From Pseudomonadota bacterium (GTDB lineage Bacteria > Pseudomonadota > Gammaproteobacteria > Steroidobacterales > Steroidobacteraceae), in contig JAJZDX010000004.1 of assembly GCA_021805865.1 (NCBI GenBank), positions 1 through 64,000 of the forward strand: a stretch of 64,000 bases of DNA. Reading direction: 5' to 3'. Position numbers and translations under genes: made by a program. Every line of letters starts with the position of its first letter. Positions within the stretch are counted from its first letter, which is position 1. The notes under the pieces are model-generated. The model did no database searches. It was given only the letters and a program-made list of their open reading frames with translations, and was not told where the DNA came from. Positions 44,486 through 54,110 of this stretch are shown here, one piece after another.

Positions 44486-45808
44486 TCATTGTGCCGCCGG
44501 CCGCCTTGCCCGCCGGGTGAAGAAGGAGAGCGGCACCGCAGCGGCCATCCGCCGATATCCGGCCGGATTCGGATGCAGGTTGTCACCGGAATCGTAAGCC
44601 GGCCGCAGCCGATGCGGATCGCTCGGATCGCGCAACACCCTGGCGAAGTGCGCGACCGCATCGAAGTGACCGGGAGCGCGGATCCAGGCGTTGACCTTCT
44701 CGCGGTCGGCCTCGGTCGCGGCCGAGGGATGGTAGTAGGTCGAGCCCATGAACGGCGGAATGGTGCCGCCCATCACCGGGATGCCATGGGCGTGCGCGCG
44801 CAGGATGATCTGCTTGTAGGCGCCGATGATGTGGCGCACCAGCGCCGCGTTCTGCACGGGGGTGAGCCGCTTGTGCATGGTTGCGGTGCCGAGGTCGTTG
44901 ACTCCCTCGAGCACGATGAGATAGCGCACGCCGTCCTGCGAGAGCACGTCGCGATCGACGCGCGCGAGGGCATTGGGTCCCAGTCCGTTCAACAACAGCC
45001 GGTTGCCCCCGAGGCCGGCGTTGAGCACCGACAGATCGCGGGTCGCCGGATGCCTCGCCAGACGCCGCGCCAGATCATCGGGCCAGCGGGTGTTGCTGTT
45101 GTTCGGGGTGGCATGCCCGTCGGTGAGCGAGTCCCCGAGCACGACGACGGCGGCGGCCGGACCATGCTTGAGAACATCGACGCCCGAGACGAAAAACCAG
45201 TGGGCGAATCGCTTTGCCCCGGGCAGGGTCGCCTCGGAGACATGCTCGCCGTGAACGAGGAACGAGGTCTGCCGGGAGCCCGGGTGACTGGTCTCGCGCG
45301 CCGGCGGGCGCCTCAGGTACATCGTGATCGCGAGGTTCGACAGCGGCGGGGCATCGAAGGCGATCGGATCGGAGTAGTACACCGCGCCCGCCGGAATGGT
45401 CACACCCGCGCGCCCGTTGAAGGTGAGCGCCGTGCGGGTCGATGCGTCGATGGCGCCTGTCCTCTGCGATACCGGCCTGGCGATGGAGACCGATTCGATG
45501 CGCAGCGGCCGGGTCCCGAAGACGTTTGACAACCGCACGCGAAGCTCCCTGCCGCCGAGGGTGAGATGCACGATCTGGCGCAGAGTCGCGTTGCGCAGCT
45601 CGGCCGGCGGCAGGGCGTTGCCCGGCTCCGGAATCTGCTGCGAGGCGGCCCATGTCCCCACCCAATGCGCCGGGGCCGGCAGAGGGACCCGCATGCCGGT
45701 ACCGGCGGCAACGCCGGCGCCGCCCGTGCCGGCCGTGCCGGCCGAGCAGCCCGCGCAGGCGAGCAGCGCGCACGCCAACATCACGCGGTTGAGCGGCCGC
45801 GCGCTCAT
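44486..45808 (-). CDS. SGNH/GDSL esterase, probable lipoprotein
   Basis: 440 residues. The N-terminus LNRVMLACALLACAGC has a lipobox with Cys21. A beta-rich N-terminal half (ATLRQIVHLTLGGRELRVRLSNVFG) precedes the SGNH domain with VVVLGDSLTDG, GGNRLLL, LEGVNDLG and DNLHPNPAGY, so Ser, Gly, Asn and Asp/His are all present. This arrangement is common in esterases of plant-polysaccharide loci; xylan or xylo-oligosaccharide deacetylation is the best guess. Its ATG overlaps the stop codon of the GH-like gene upstream (ATGA), so both are co-translated from the operator-controlled promoter at 47.75 kb. Confidence 0.87.
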   Translation of the reverse strand: MSARPLNRVMLACALLACAGCSAGTAGTGGAGVAAGTGMRVPLPAPAHWVGTWAASQQIPEPGNALPPAELRNATLRQIVHLTLGGRELRVRLSNVFGTRPLRIESVSIARPVSQRTGAIDASTRTALTFNGRAGVTIPAGAVYYSDPIAFDAPPLSNLAITMYLRRPPARETSHPGSRQTSFLVHGEHVSEATLPGAKRFAHWFFVSGVDVLKHGPAAAVVVLGDSLTDGHATPNNSNTRWPDDLARRLARHPATRDLSVLNAGLGGNRLLLNGLGPNALARVDRDVLSQDGVRYLIVLEGVNDLGTATMHKRLTPVQNAALVRHIIGAYKQIILRAHAHGIPVMGGTIPPFMGSTYYHPSAATEADREKVNAWIRAPGHFDAVAHFARVLRDPSDPHRLRPAYDSGDNLHPNPAGYRRMAAAVPLSFFTRRARRPAAQ

Positions 45809-47694
45809 GACCGTGCCCCCAAGGCCACGAGACTGTGCGGCTCGATCCGAAGCTCATAGCCGTACTCGGGCGGCGTGCCCGCCCGCCCGGGCGCGGCAGC
45901 CACCGGCTCCCCGTTCAAGTCCACGCCGGTGGTGAGGTCCACGAGGTGAGCCGATCCGTCGATCACACGCACGGCGACCGGATGGTTGCGGTAGGACTCG
46001 AGGACCAGGGCGCCGTTGCCGTATTCGAACAGGCTGACCCGCGCCGGTCCCTCGAGACGCGCCAGTCCCGGCGTGAGATAGTCCCTGAGCGCATCGAGCA
46101 CGCGAGGCGGCAGCGAGTAGAAATCGTTCTGCTCTTCGGGCACATTGAGCACGTACAGCTCACCCTTGCCATAGTGATCCATCAGCAGCAGCGGCACGCC
46201 GCCGTCATCATCGAGTCCTCGTATCACGGCCCAGTCCTCGTTGGTGTAGAAGTGAATCAGCGGAAAGAGGATCGGCCGGCTCGTGCCGATCATCGTGCCC
46301 GCGCCGAAGCCATAGCCTTGCACATAGCGGGTGGGCGCGGCGATCGAATGGGTAACGCGCATGTCGGTGACCTGATCGAACCCCCTCCTCTGCAGCACAC
46401 GCAGCAGGCCCGAGGTGATGATCACCCGGTCACCGGCCATCAGGTGCGACTCGATCTGCGGGATGATGTGCGGGTCCTGGCGCGCCGCTTCCGTCAGGAA
46501 CACGGTGTGGGCCTTCGGCCAATGCGGGTACATCTCGATCGGAATGCCGATCATGCCGAGCATCTCGGGCAGGAAGTCCTCGCCGCTGGAATCGAGCGGC
46601 CGGTAGGTCGCAAGGCCCCGCGGCTCGCCGAGGTGGCCCGCAATCCGGTCGACCTGGCGCAGCGCATAAGCGGCCACATCCGCAAGCCGGGGGTATCTGA
46701 AGCCGGGCGCGCCGGGTGCGCCGCAGCACTTCTTCATCATCCGCAAGTAGTTGAACGTGGTCGGCAGATACCGCCAGGCGGCGCGATTCTTCGGGTTGGC
46801 GATCCTGAGGAGGCTCGAGTACTCGAACAGATTGATCGCCGGCGCCTTGGCGAGGATCGTGTCCCAGAGCTGCTCGGCGTAGCGGTCGAGGTCATGCATC
46901 GCAATCGGGTCGACCCACCCGCCGCCGTTTCGGCCCGGGGCGATGTTCTCGAAGTAGCGGAAGATCTCGTAACTCTCGTAGGGCAACAGCTGTTGATCGG
47001 TGGTGGGCGCATAGCGCGTCTCATCGCCCGTCCAGATCTCGGGGAAGATCTTCGGCTCGTTCTTGAGATCGAACCCCATGCCCTGGAAGGACGGATAGAA
47101 ATTCGGGAACTTGATGATGACGCGTACCCGGGGATTGGCCGCCCGCGCGGGCTTCAGGATGAGATGGCGCGAGACCCAGTCCATGGTCTGCATGCGGTAT
47201 TGCGCCCACGTGCGCGCGCCCTTGGCGGCGATGTCCGCATCGCTCTTGGTGTTGAAGAAATACAGGTCGTCGAGGATGAACTCGTTGAAATGCCGGGCCG
47301 TGAGCGCCGACATGCGCCGCGCGAGCGCGCGGTCCTGCGGCAGCGCGTAATCGAGGGTGCGGATCTGTCCGTCCCCTGCCGGCGCGAGCATCGCCATGCC
47401 GCCGGCGACCGCGACGCCGTGGGAAAGAAAGAAGTGCTTGACTCGATCGAGCTGCGCCCCGTCGGCGCTCACCCCGGCCCGATAACTCTCGATGAACACC
47501 CGATCGACGTGCAGCGCCGAGCTGATCGTCCTCCAGCTCGAGCGCATCCACGCCGGATCGCTCGCCATGCGCTGCACGACGCGCACGGGGATGTAGACGG
47601 TGACCTTGAAGTTCCTGTACGGCCGCGGCGCGGCCAAGCACGTGGCGGTCACCATCGCGAGGACGAGCGCTGCGAACCACTTACTGCCTTTCAA
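45805..47694 (-). CDS. Secreted protein of unknown family, glycoside-hydrolase-like (paralogue 1)
   Basis: 629 residues from TTG at 47694, which has GGGGGA 4-5 nt upstream and starts a signal peptide (KWFAALVLAMVTATCLAAP). The first ~300 residues alternate strands and helices like a TIM barrel: FKVTVYIP, RVFIESYRAG, FILDDLYFFNT (Asp142-143), VRVIIKFPN and WTGDETR (Asp224-Glu225). A second domain (VIITSGLLRVLQ, VPLLLMDHYGKGELYVLNVPEEQ) recalls the class-I-glutaminase-like trimerisation domain of GH42 enzymes, and a small beta domain ends the protein (HPVAVRVIDGSAHLVDL, EPHSLVALG). A close paralogue is encoded at 52182-54110. The family is not recognised; a new xylan-active hydrolase is proposed. 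Confidence 0.85.
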   Translation of the reverse strand: MKGSKWFAALVLAMVTATCLAAPRPYRNFKVTVYIPVRVVQRMASDPAWMRSSWRTISSALHVDRVFIESYRAGVSADGAQLDRVKHFFLSHGVAVAGGMAMLAPAGDGQIRTLDYALPQDRALARRMSALTARHFNEFILDDLYFFNTKSDADIAAKGARTWAQYRMQTMDWVSRHLILKPARAANPRVRVIIKFPNFYPSFQGMGFDLKNEPKIFPEIWTGDETRYAPTTDQQLLPYESYEIFRYFENIAPGRNGGGWVDPIAMHDLDRYAEQLWDTILAKAPAINLFEYSSLLRIANPKNRAAWRYLPTTFNYLRMMKKCCGAPGAPGFRYPRLADVAAYALRQVDRIAGHLGEPRGLATYRPLDSSGEDFLPEMLGMIGIPIEMYPHWPKAHTVFLTEAARQDPHIIPQIESHLMAGDRVIITSGLLRVLQRRGFDQVTDMRVTHSIAAPTRYVQGYGFGAGTMIGTSRPILFPLIHFYTNEDWAVIRGLDDDGGVPLLLMDHYGKGELYVLNVPEEQNDFYSLPPRVLDALRDYLTPGLARLEGPARVSLFEYGNGALVLESYRNHPVAVRVIDGSAHLVDLTTGVDLNGEPVAAAPGRAGTPPEYGYELRIEPHSLVALGARS

Positions 47695-47751
47695 GCTTTC
47701 CCCCTTCCTCACGGCCGGGCGCCGGGAGCCGGCTCTTGGACCGTCCGGACG

Positions 47752-47780
47752 ATGATAGCGCTCACATTTTAGCTTGGCAA
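47752..47780 (-). promoter_or_regulatory. Promoter and operator of the GH-like/esterase/MFS/manD transcript
   Basis: On the minus strand TTGCCA (47775-47780), a 17-bp spacer and TATCAT (47752-47757) form a good promoter. The imperfect palindrome TGATAGCGCTCACA (47753-47766) covers the -10 box, as at the GH67 and xylB promoters. It is the likely entry point for the minus-strand series 47694 to 41378. Confidence 0.75.
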
Positions 47781-47839
47781 TTTCCACTCCGGCGGCACCA
47801 GGCCCGAGATCATCCTGAGTCACCGCATGCTTTGAGATA

Positions 47840-47853
47840 TGATATCGGTACCA
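47840..47853 (+). promoter_or_regulatory. LacI-type operator of the GH3 gene
   Basis: TGATATCGGTACCA, matching the regulon palindrome, 28 bp before the preferred GTG start of the GH3 gene. TATGAT at 47838-47843 could be the -10 box. With the site at 47753 it forms a back-to-back pair controlling divergent genes. Confidence 0.72.
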
Positions 47854-47880
47854 CAAAAGATGGCAGACAAGGGGAAGATC

Positions 47881-50247
47881 GTGTCGCGTTTCCGCATTTC
47901 ACGCCTCGGTCGGATGTGCACGCTCGCCATGGCACTGATTCTCGCCCAGGGGCTGGCGACTCAGGCGGTCCGTGCGGGCGCGCAGCCGCTCTACAAGGAC
48001 CCGCACGCTCCGGTCGACGCCCGCGTGAGCGATCTGCTGCGGCGCATGACGCTCCCGGAGAAGCTCGCGCAGATCACCTCGATCTGGGTCGACAAGTCGG
48101 AAATCGAAAACGCCGCGGGAGACTTCGATCCGGCCAAGGCGGCGCGCAATTTCCCCTACGGCATCGGCCAGCTCGCCCGTCCCGACGATTACACGCCCGC
48201 AAGCCAGTACCGGCTGCGCACCACGGCGCAGACCATCCGCTTCGTCAACGCCGTGCAGCGCTTCCAGATCGAGCACACGCCGCTTGGCATCCCGACGCTG
48301 TTTCACTCCGAGGGTCTGCACGGGTACGTGGCGCGCGGCACGACCAGCTTCCCGCAGGCGATCGCGCTGGCGAGCACCTGGGACCCGGCGCTCATCACGC
48401 GGGTGTTCCGCGTGGTGGCGCGCGAAGCGCGCGCCCAGGGCATCGGCATGCTGCTCACGCCCGTGATCAATCTTGGCCGCGACCCGCGCTGGGGCCGGAT
48501 CGAGGAAACCTTCGGCGAGGACCCCTATCTGGTCTCCCGGATGGGCGTTGCGGAAGTGCTCGGCCTGCAGGGCAGGACGCTGCCGCTTGGGCCTGCTCGC
48601 GTGCTCGCCGTCCTCAAGCACTTTGCCGGCTACGGTGTGCCGCAGGCCGGCACCAACGTTGGACCCGTGGAGCTCACGCACCGGGCTCTGCGCGAGATGT
48701 ACCTGCCCGCCTTCCACGCGGCGATCGAGCAGGCCCACGCCCAGGTCGTCATGGCCGCCTACAACGAGATCGGCGGGATCCCCTGCACGGACAATCCCTG
48801 GCTGTTTCGGACGGTGCTGCGCAAGGACTGGGGCTTCAAGGGCATCGTGGTGAGCGACTACTCCGGCATCGAGCAGCTCAAGACCCTGTACCACGTCGTG
48901 CCGAACCTCACCGATGCCGCGGCCCGTGCGCTCAACGCCGGGGTCGACGTCGATTTCCCCGATGGCCAGGCGTTTGCGCATCTGCCGCAGGCGCTCGCCG
49001 CAGGCAAGGTCACCCCGAGTGAGATCAACGCCGCGGTGGCGGGGGTGCTTCGCCTGAAGTTCCTCTCCGGGATTTTCGACCACCCCTACGCCAACGTCCG
49101 CTATGCCCGCAAGATCACCGATGACGCCGAGGCGCGCGCACTGGCGCTGAAGGCGGCACAGCAGGCGATCGTTCTGCTGAAGAATGACGGCACCCTGCCG
49201 CTGCATGTGCGCCGGCTGAAGACTCTGGCGGTGATCGGCCCGAACGCCGCCCCGGCGCGGCTGGGGGGCTACTCCGGCATCCCCTCCCACCCGATCAGCG
49301 TGCTGCAGGGAATCCGCGACTACCTCGGCAGCCGGGTGCGCGTCCTGTACGCTCCCGGGGTAAAGCTGCTCGCCTACGGCAACAAGAGCACCAACCGCGA
49401 AGTCCTGGAGCCGGCCGCGAAGAATCTTCCGCGCATCCGTCAGGCAGTCAGCGTCGCCCGCCGGGCCGATGCGGTGGTGCTGGTGCTCGGCACGAGCGGC
49501 GCCCTCTGCCGCGAAGGCTGGGCCACCTATCACCTCGGCGATCGGGACAGCCTGAAGCTGGTGGCGGACCAGAACCGGCTCGCGCACGCGATCTTCTCCC
49601 TCGGCAAGCCGGTGGTCACCGTTCTGATCAACGGCTGCCCGGTCACCGTCAACCGCATCCTCAAGAAGACCAGCGCCCTGATCGAGGGGTGGTACCTCGG
49701 GCAGGAAGGCGGCACGGCCATGGCGGACGTGCTGTTCGGCAAGACCGACCCGGGCGGCAAGCTGCCGGTGACGATTCCCCGCTCGGTCGGCATGGTGCCG
49801 TACAACTATGACGAGGAGCCGAGCGCGCACCGCGGCTACCTCTTTGCCGACAACTCGCCCCTGTTCCCCTTCGGCTACGGCCTCTCCTACACCACGTTCC
49901 ATATCGGCCGGCCGGTGCTGTCAGCGCGCGCCATCCCCGCGCGCGGCACGGAAACCGTGACCGTCACGGTGCGCAACACCGGCAAGGTCGCAGGGAGCGA
50001 GGTGGTGCAGCTCTACCTGCACGAGCTCGTCACCTCGGTGACCGAGCCGGTGAAGGCGCTGAAAGGGTTCAAGCGCGTGTGGCTCGGGCCGGGCGCCGCG
50101 ACCCGCGTGTCCTTCCGGCTCCGCTGGAAGGACTTCGCCATCTGGAATCAGCACATGCGCCACGTGGTCGAGCCGGGCACCTTCCGCGTGATGGTCGGGC
50201 CGGACTCGGTGCACCTGAAGGCGGTGACGTTCAAAGTCACCTCGTGA
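47881..50247 (+). CDS. GH3 beta-xylosidase/beta-glucosidase, periplasmic
   Basis: 788 residues from GTG at 47881, which has AGGGGAAG just upstream and begins the signal peptide (CTLAMALILAQGLATQAVRA). ATGs at 47839 and 47860 overlap the operator and lack a ribosome binding site. The GH3 N-domain shows DLLRRMTLPEKLAQ, LGRDPRWGRIEETFGEDPYL, LKHFAGYG and the nucleophile Asp326 in GIVVSDYSG. The C-domain (AQQAIVLLKNDGTLPL, GGKLPVTIPRSVGMVPYNY) and a fibronectin-III-like end (GLSYTTFHIG, VTVTVRNTGKVAGSEVVQLY) complete the family layout. In this xylan locus it should cut xylobiose and short xylo-oligosaccharides to xylose. Confidence 0.92.
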   Translation: MSRFRISRLGRMCTLAMALILAQGLATQAVRAGAQPLYKDPHAPVDARVSDLLRRMTLPEKLAQITSIWVDKSEIENAAGDFDPAKAARNFPYGIGQLARPDDYTPASQYRLRTTAQTIRFVNAVQRFQIEHTPLGIPTLFHSEGLHGYVARGTTSFPQAIALASTWDPALITRVFRVVAREARAQGIGMLLTPVINLGRDPRWGRIEETFGEDPYLVSRMGVAEVLGLQGRTLPLGPARVLAVLKHFAGYGVPQAGTNVGPVELTHRALREMYLPAFHAAIEQAHAQVVMAAYNEIGGIPCTDNPWLFRTVLRKDWGFKGIVVSDYSGIEQLKTLYHVVPNLTDAAARALNAGVDVDFPDGQAFAHLPQALAAGKVTPSEINAAVAGVLRLKFLSGIFDHPYANVRYARKITDDAEARALALKAAQQAIVLLKNDGTLPLHVRRLKTLAVIGPNAAPARLGGYSGIPSHPISVLQGIRDYLGSRVRVLYAPGVKLLAYGNKSTNREVLEPAAKNLPRIRQAVSVARRADAVVLVLGTSGALCREGWATYHLGDRDSLKLVADQNRLAHAIFSLGKPVVTVLINGCPVTVNRILKKTSALIEGWYLGQEGGTAMADVLFGKTDPGGKLPVTIPRSVGMVPYNYDEEPSAHRGYLFADNSPLFPFGYGLSYTTFHIGRPVLSARAIPARGTETVTVTVRNTGKVAGSEVVQLYLHELVTSVTEPVKALKGFKRVWLGPGAATRVSFRLRWKDFAIWNQHMRHVVEPGTFRVMVGPDSVHLKAVTFKVTS

Positions 50248-50405
50248 GGGGCAATGCAGCCGCCCGAAGCCGCTGGTCGAAGCCAGGCACCGCCCTGGCT
50301 TCCGGTGCGCGCTTCGAGCCCGAGCCGCTCCTCGGGCTGAACTTCGGCAAGAGGCGGCATCGCCGTACAATGCGTTTACCGATGCAGCACGGGGAAGACT
50401 GGGAC

Positions 50406-50879
50406 ATGACGAGAAAAATCGACCTTGCGGAGGCACCGACCCTGTTCGGCACGAGGTACCCCGCTCCCCACGATGAGCCCTGCCAGGCCCGCCGGCGCTG
50501 GCGGCTCGGGGACGCTGCGGGCCTCACTCAGTTCGGGATCAATCTGCTGCGCCTGCCGGCCGGACAATGGTCGAGCCAGCGCCATTGGCATTCGGCGGAG
50601 GATGAATTCGTCTATGTGCTCGAAGGGGAGGTCGTGTTGGTGAGCGATGACGGCGAGGAGGCGCTGCGAGCGGGCGAGTGCGCCGGCTTCAAGGCGGGCG
50701 AGCCGAACGGCCATCACCTGCAGAACCGCTCCGGCGCCGAGGCGGTGATCCTGGAGATCGGTGCCCGCAATCCGGAGCACGATGCCGTGCACTACCCTGA
50801 CATCGATCTGGCGATGCGCGCCGGAAGCCGTGAATTTCTGCACCGGGACGGCACGCCCTACCGTCGGCCTCCGGCCTGA
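50406..50879 (+). CDS. Cupin-domain protein
   Basis: 157 residues with one cupin domain: RHWHSAEDEFVYVLEGEVVLV carries two His and a Glu as metal ligands, and AGFKAGEPNGHHLQNRSG the last His. Relatives are annotated as sugar-phosphate isomerase-like or XRE-associated cupins, and a role in sugar handling is plausible but unproven. It follows the GH3 gene by 158 bp on the same strand and may share its operator-controlled transcript. Confidence 0.85.
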   Translation: MTRKIDLAEAPTLFGTRYPAPHDEPCQARRRWRLGDAAGLTQFGINLLRLPAGQWSSQRHWHSAEDEFVYVLEGEVVLVSDDGEEALRAGECAGFKAGEPNGHHLQNRSGAEAVILEIGARNPEHDAVHYPDIDLAMRAGSREFLHRDGTPYRRPPA

Positions 50880-51063
50880 GCTGCCCCCCGGGGATCGGCT
50901 CATTCACAGCAGGCGCGTGACGCGCGCGCCATGGGGGATGGACTGCGGGGCTGCGCGGGAGGCGCCATTGCGCGAGGGGCGCCTGTCCTCGTAATGACGC
51001 CACTGCCGATCCGGGTGCCCGCGGCCCCAAGCCTCGCCCTGCCGCCCCCTCGCTCCCTTGACA

Positions 51064-51942
51064 TCACGGCCGAGCTCGAAGCGACACCACGCTCAGCCGG
51101 ACCTCGCCCGTCAAGCGCTCCCCGGGCGCCAGCGTCGTCAATCCCGTGACCGCCGCCGATTCGGCACGGTTCAACGCATCGGGCATGTGGGTTACGGGCT
51201 CGATGCAGAAGAAATCCCATCCGGGGGGCGCATACAGGTGCAGCCAGCGCAAGGGCTCGGTCGCCGTCAGTCGCAGGCACAGCATCTGCTCCGGCCACTC
51301 CACCTGCGCCGCGCCGTTCCAGCCCGAATAACAGTGATCGATCCCGGTGTCCGACGGCAAGCGCCCGCCGCGGCTGAAATCGCCGAAGTGCGCCTCATCC
51401 TCCTGCCGCGTGGGCACGCCCTCCTCATCCGTAAGCCACACGCATCCCACTTCGGTGCGCAGCCGAAGACGCGGCGAGCGGCGCAGGTACGGATGCCAGC
51501 CGAGGCCGGCCGGCATCGGCCGATCGCCGCGGTTCTCCACCGAAAGCTCGACCACGAGCCCCTGCTCGCCGAGCGAGAGAACCTGGCGCGCGAGATAGGG
51601 CCAGGGCCACTCGCCGGCGGGATGCTCAAAGACCATTGCAACACGGCCGGCGTGCACCGACTCCACCCGCCACGGTTTGCGCCAGCCCTGACCGTGCAGG
51701 GGATGAGCCTGCCCCGGCGCGTTTCGCCGCAGTCGCACCTCCATGCCATTGAAACTGAACCTGCCGTGAGCGATGCGGTTGACGAACGGCACCAGAGGGA
51801 AAGCGGCGGTCTCGAGCGGCTCGTCCGCCTGCGGTGGTGTCGGGCGCAGCAGATCGATGTCCCGGAAGCGCAGCGCGCCGACGGCGCCGCCGAGCTCCGG
51901 AAGCGCATCGAGCCGGTAGTCTTCGGATGAAATGGAAATCAA
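51064..51942 (-). CDS. Aldose 1-epimerase (GalM-like)
   Basis: 292 residues from TTG at 51942. GAGG lies 5 nt upstream and the protein then begins LISISSEDYRLDALPELGG, exactly where the family starts; no ATG or GTG fits. The active-site His83 is in HPLHGQGW, His150 in GLGWHPYLR and the catalytic base Glu246 in FFCIEPVTHMPDA. It interconverts alpha and beta anomers, here probably of xylose before isomerisation. It lies downstream of the second GH-like gene on the same strand (239 bp gap). Confidence 0.88.
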   Translation of the reverse strand: MISISSEDYRLDALPELGGAVGALRFRDIDLLRPTPPQADEPLETAAFPLVPFVNRIAHGRFSFNGMEVRLRRNAPGQAHPLHGQGWRKPWRVESVHAGRVAMVFEHPAGEWPWPYLARQVLSLGEQGLVVELSVENRGDRPMPAGLGWHPYLRRSPRLRLRTEVGCVWLTDEEGVPTRQEDEAHFGDFSRGGRLPSDTGIDHCYSGWNGAAQVEWPEQMLCLRLTATEPLRWLHLYAPPGWDFFCIEPVTHMPDALNRAESAAVTGLTTLAPGERLTGEVRLSVVSLRARP

Positions 51943-52181
51943 TCTGACCTCGTGGCTTGCAGGAACAGCTCCCGTCCGATCAATGCCGCACGTCCTTCGT
52001 GCGCCGCAGCCGGCAGGGCAACGGGCCGGGCGGCGCAGCACGCCGGGCCCGCGCGATTGGCGGCGATGCCGCAATGGTCGCGGCCGCCGGGACAGGCCGC
52101 ATCGAGCGGCGCGGCCCGCCGGGTCTGCGTGGCGCGCGTCGGCGCGCGCCGCCTCGCCCTATCAAAGCTTCCGTCCTCGCA

Positions 52182-54110
52182 TCAGCGCACGCTGAACGCC
52201 CGATACGAATGCGGCGCGAGCCGCACCACGAAGCTCCTCTGCCCCTGCTCGCTCGGCAGCGGGCTCGGAGTCACGATCGGGGCCGGCAGCACCGCCCCGC
52301 CCGAGCGCAGATCGACGAGCTCATGCGCGCCGTGCTGCACGAAGATCCGTACCGTGACGGGCCTCGGCAGGTACGATTCGACGATGAACGTGTCGTTGTT
52401 GTAGGCGAACAGCGCCACGTGCGCCGGCGCATCGATGCGCACCGGGAAGCGCGCCATCAGATAGCCCCGCAGGGTATTCAGCACCGGCTCCGGCAGCCGA
52501 TAGAAATCGCCCATGTTGCTCGGCACATTGAGCACGTAGAGCTCGCCGCGCGAATAGCCGGTCATGAGCAGCACCGGCACACCGTGTGCCGCCGCCTCGC
52601 CCTGGATCACCGGCCAGCTGTCGTTGGTGTAGAAGCGGATCTGCGGGAAGATGACGCGCCGGGCGCGCTCTGCCGGCACGTTCAGGCCCGCGGTGCTACC
52701 GCCCGCGATGCTGCCGAGATAATGCCGCACGGCGATGGGCAGCCCCGTGTAAGTGATCTCGGCTACGCTGCGGATGCCGCGGTGCTCGCGCTCGAGCGCA
52801 TGCAGCAGCCCGGAGGTGATGATCACATCCCCGCCCGCGCGCAGCCGGGCTTTGATTTCCTTGACCAGGCTCGGGTCGGCGTCGGCCTCCTGGGTGAGCA
52901 GCACCATCGGCGCATGCGCCGGGAAATGCGGCACCAGGTTGATCGGAATGCCGATGTTGCCGAGGTAGTTCTGCAGGAAATCCTCCCCGCTCGACTGGAA
53001 CGGCTTGTAGCTCGCGATGCCGATGGGCTTGCCGAGCTTGCCGAGGAACTGATCGACCTGTCCGAGCGCGTAGCCGGCCACCTGCGCCCAGCCCGGCGCC
53101 GCCTCCGATCCCGGCGGCGCCTTGAACGAGCGCGCCATCGCGTTCCAGTCGAAGCTGGTGCGATCGTGCGCCCAGGCGTAGCGGTTGCCGGGCGCGACGG
53201 GCTGCGGAACCGCGAGCTGCGGCCAGCTGAACAGCGTGATTTCCGGCGCCTTGGCAAACAGCGTGTCCCACAGCTGCTCCGCATACCGGTCGACGTAACG
53301 GTCCCCGAAGGTATCGACCCAGCCGCCCTCATCTCCGTGCGGACGGATGTTGTGATAGTACCGATAGATCAGATAGCTCTCATATTGCTGCAGCATCTGC
53401 GCGGTGTGGACCGGATCGCGTGTCTCGTCCCCGGTGTAGATGCCGCTGAACATCTTCGCCTCGCGATCGAGATCGAAGCCCAGGCCCTGGAAGTGCTCGT
53501 ACCAGTTCGGGTACTTGATGATCACCTTGACGTGCGGGTTGATCCTGCGCGCCGCCCCGATGATCAGATGCTTGGCGACCCAGCGCATCTTGCGCAGCCG
53601 GTATCGGGTCCAGCTGAGCTTGCCCTTGGCCTTGATGTCGGCGTTGCTGCGGGTGTTGAAGAACGTGAAGTCATCCAGGATGATGGTATTGAAATGCCGC
53701 GCGGCCATGCGCACGGCTCGCTCGCACATGGCCACATCGTGCGGATTCTCGAAGTCGAAGGAATTGTACTGATTGTACTTGTTGCGGCCCGCGAACAGCG
53801 TGATGCCGCCATCGACCGCGATGCCCCGCCGCCGGAAGAACGCGGCGATCCGGTTGAGCGTCGCGGGATTGGCGAACACCTGATCGCGGTACACCTCGAG
53901 ATACACCTTGTTGAAGTGCACCTGGCTCCAGATGCGCTCGAACTGGCGGCGGAGCGTGCGCGGGTTGGCGAGCGCCCGCGTGGAGGTCACCGGGATGTAG
54001 ACGGCCACGCTGAAATTGCGGAACGGGCGTTGAGCGGGCACCGCGGCCGCGCTCGCCGCGGCCGCGCCGGCCAGCATCAGGCAGATGATTGCTGCTGAAA
54101 TCGTACGCAT
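52182..54110 (-). CDS. Secreted protein of unknown family, glycoside-hydrolase-like (paralogue 2)
   Basis: 642 residues with signal peptide RTISAAIICLMLAGAAAASA; AGGAGA precedes the ATG at 54110. It aligns with the protein at 45805-47694 over its length: VAVYIPVTS, VYLEVYRDQV (Glu72), TIILDDFTFFNT (Asp146-147), VKVIIKYPNWYEHFQGLGFD, IYTGDETRDP (Asp228-Glu229), GGWVDTF and DRYAEQLWDTLFAKAPEITLF. The glutaminase-like segment (VIITSGLLHAL, VPVLLMTGYSRGELYVLNVPSN) and the C-terminal beta domain (HELVDLRSGG, APHSYRAFSV) are kept. Conserved acidic residues on putative strand ends suggest a retaining hydrolase. It has its own operator at 54362-54375. Confidence 0.85.
   Translation of the reverse strand: MRTISAAIICLMLAGAAAASAAAVPAQRPFRNFSVAVYIPVTSTRALANPRTLRRQFERIWSQVHFNKVYLEVYRDQVFANPATLNRIAAFFRRRGIAVDGGITLFAGRNKYNQYNSFDFENPHDVAMCERAVRMAARHFNTIILDDFTFFNTRSNADIKAKGKLSWTRYRLRKMRWVAKHLIIGAARRINPHVKVIIKYPNWYEHFQGLGFDLDREAKMFSGIYTGDETRDPVHTAQMLQQYESYLIYRYYHNIRPHGDEGGWVDTFGDRYVDRYAEQLWDTLFAKAPEITLFSWPQLAVPQPVAPGNRYAWAHDRTSFDWNAMARSFKAPPGSEAAPGWAQVAGYALGQVDQFLGKLGKPIGIASYKPFQSSGEDFLQNYLGNIGIPINLVPHFPAHAPMVLLTQEADADPSLVKEIKARLRAGGDVIITSGLLHALEREHRGIRSVAEITYTGLPIAVRHYLGSIAGGSTAGLNVPAERARRVIFPQIRFYTNDSWPVIQGEAAAHGVPVLLMTGYSRGELYVLNVPSNMGDFYRLPEPVLNTLRGYLMARFPVRIDAPAHVALFAYNNDTFIVESYLPRPVTVRIFVQHGAHELVDLRSGGAVLPAPIVTPSPLPSEQGQRSFVVRLAPHSYRAFSVR

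Noticed and set aside
41651-45529. Plus-strand open frame of about 1290 codons opposite manD, MFS and SGNH genes
   Set aside because: It crosses several real minus-strand genes, has no recognisable domain and shows shadow composition.
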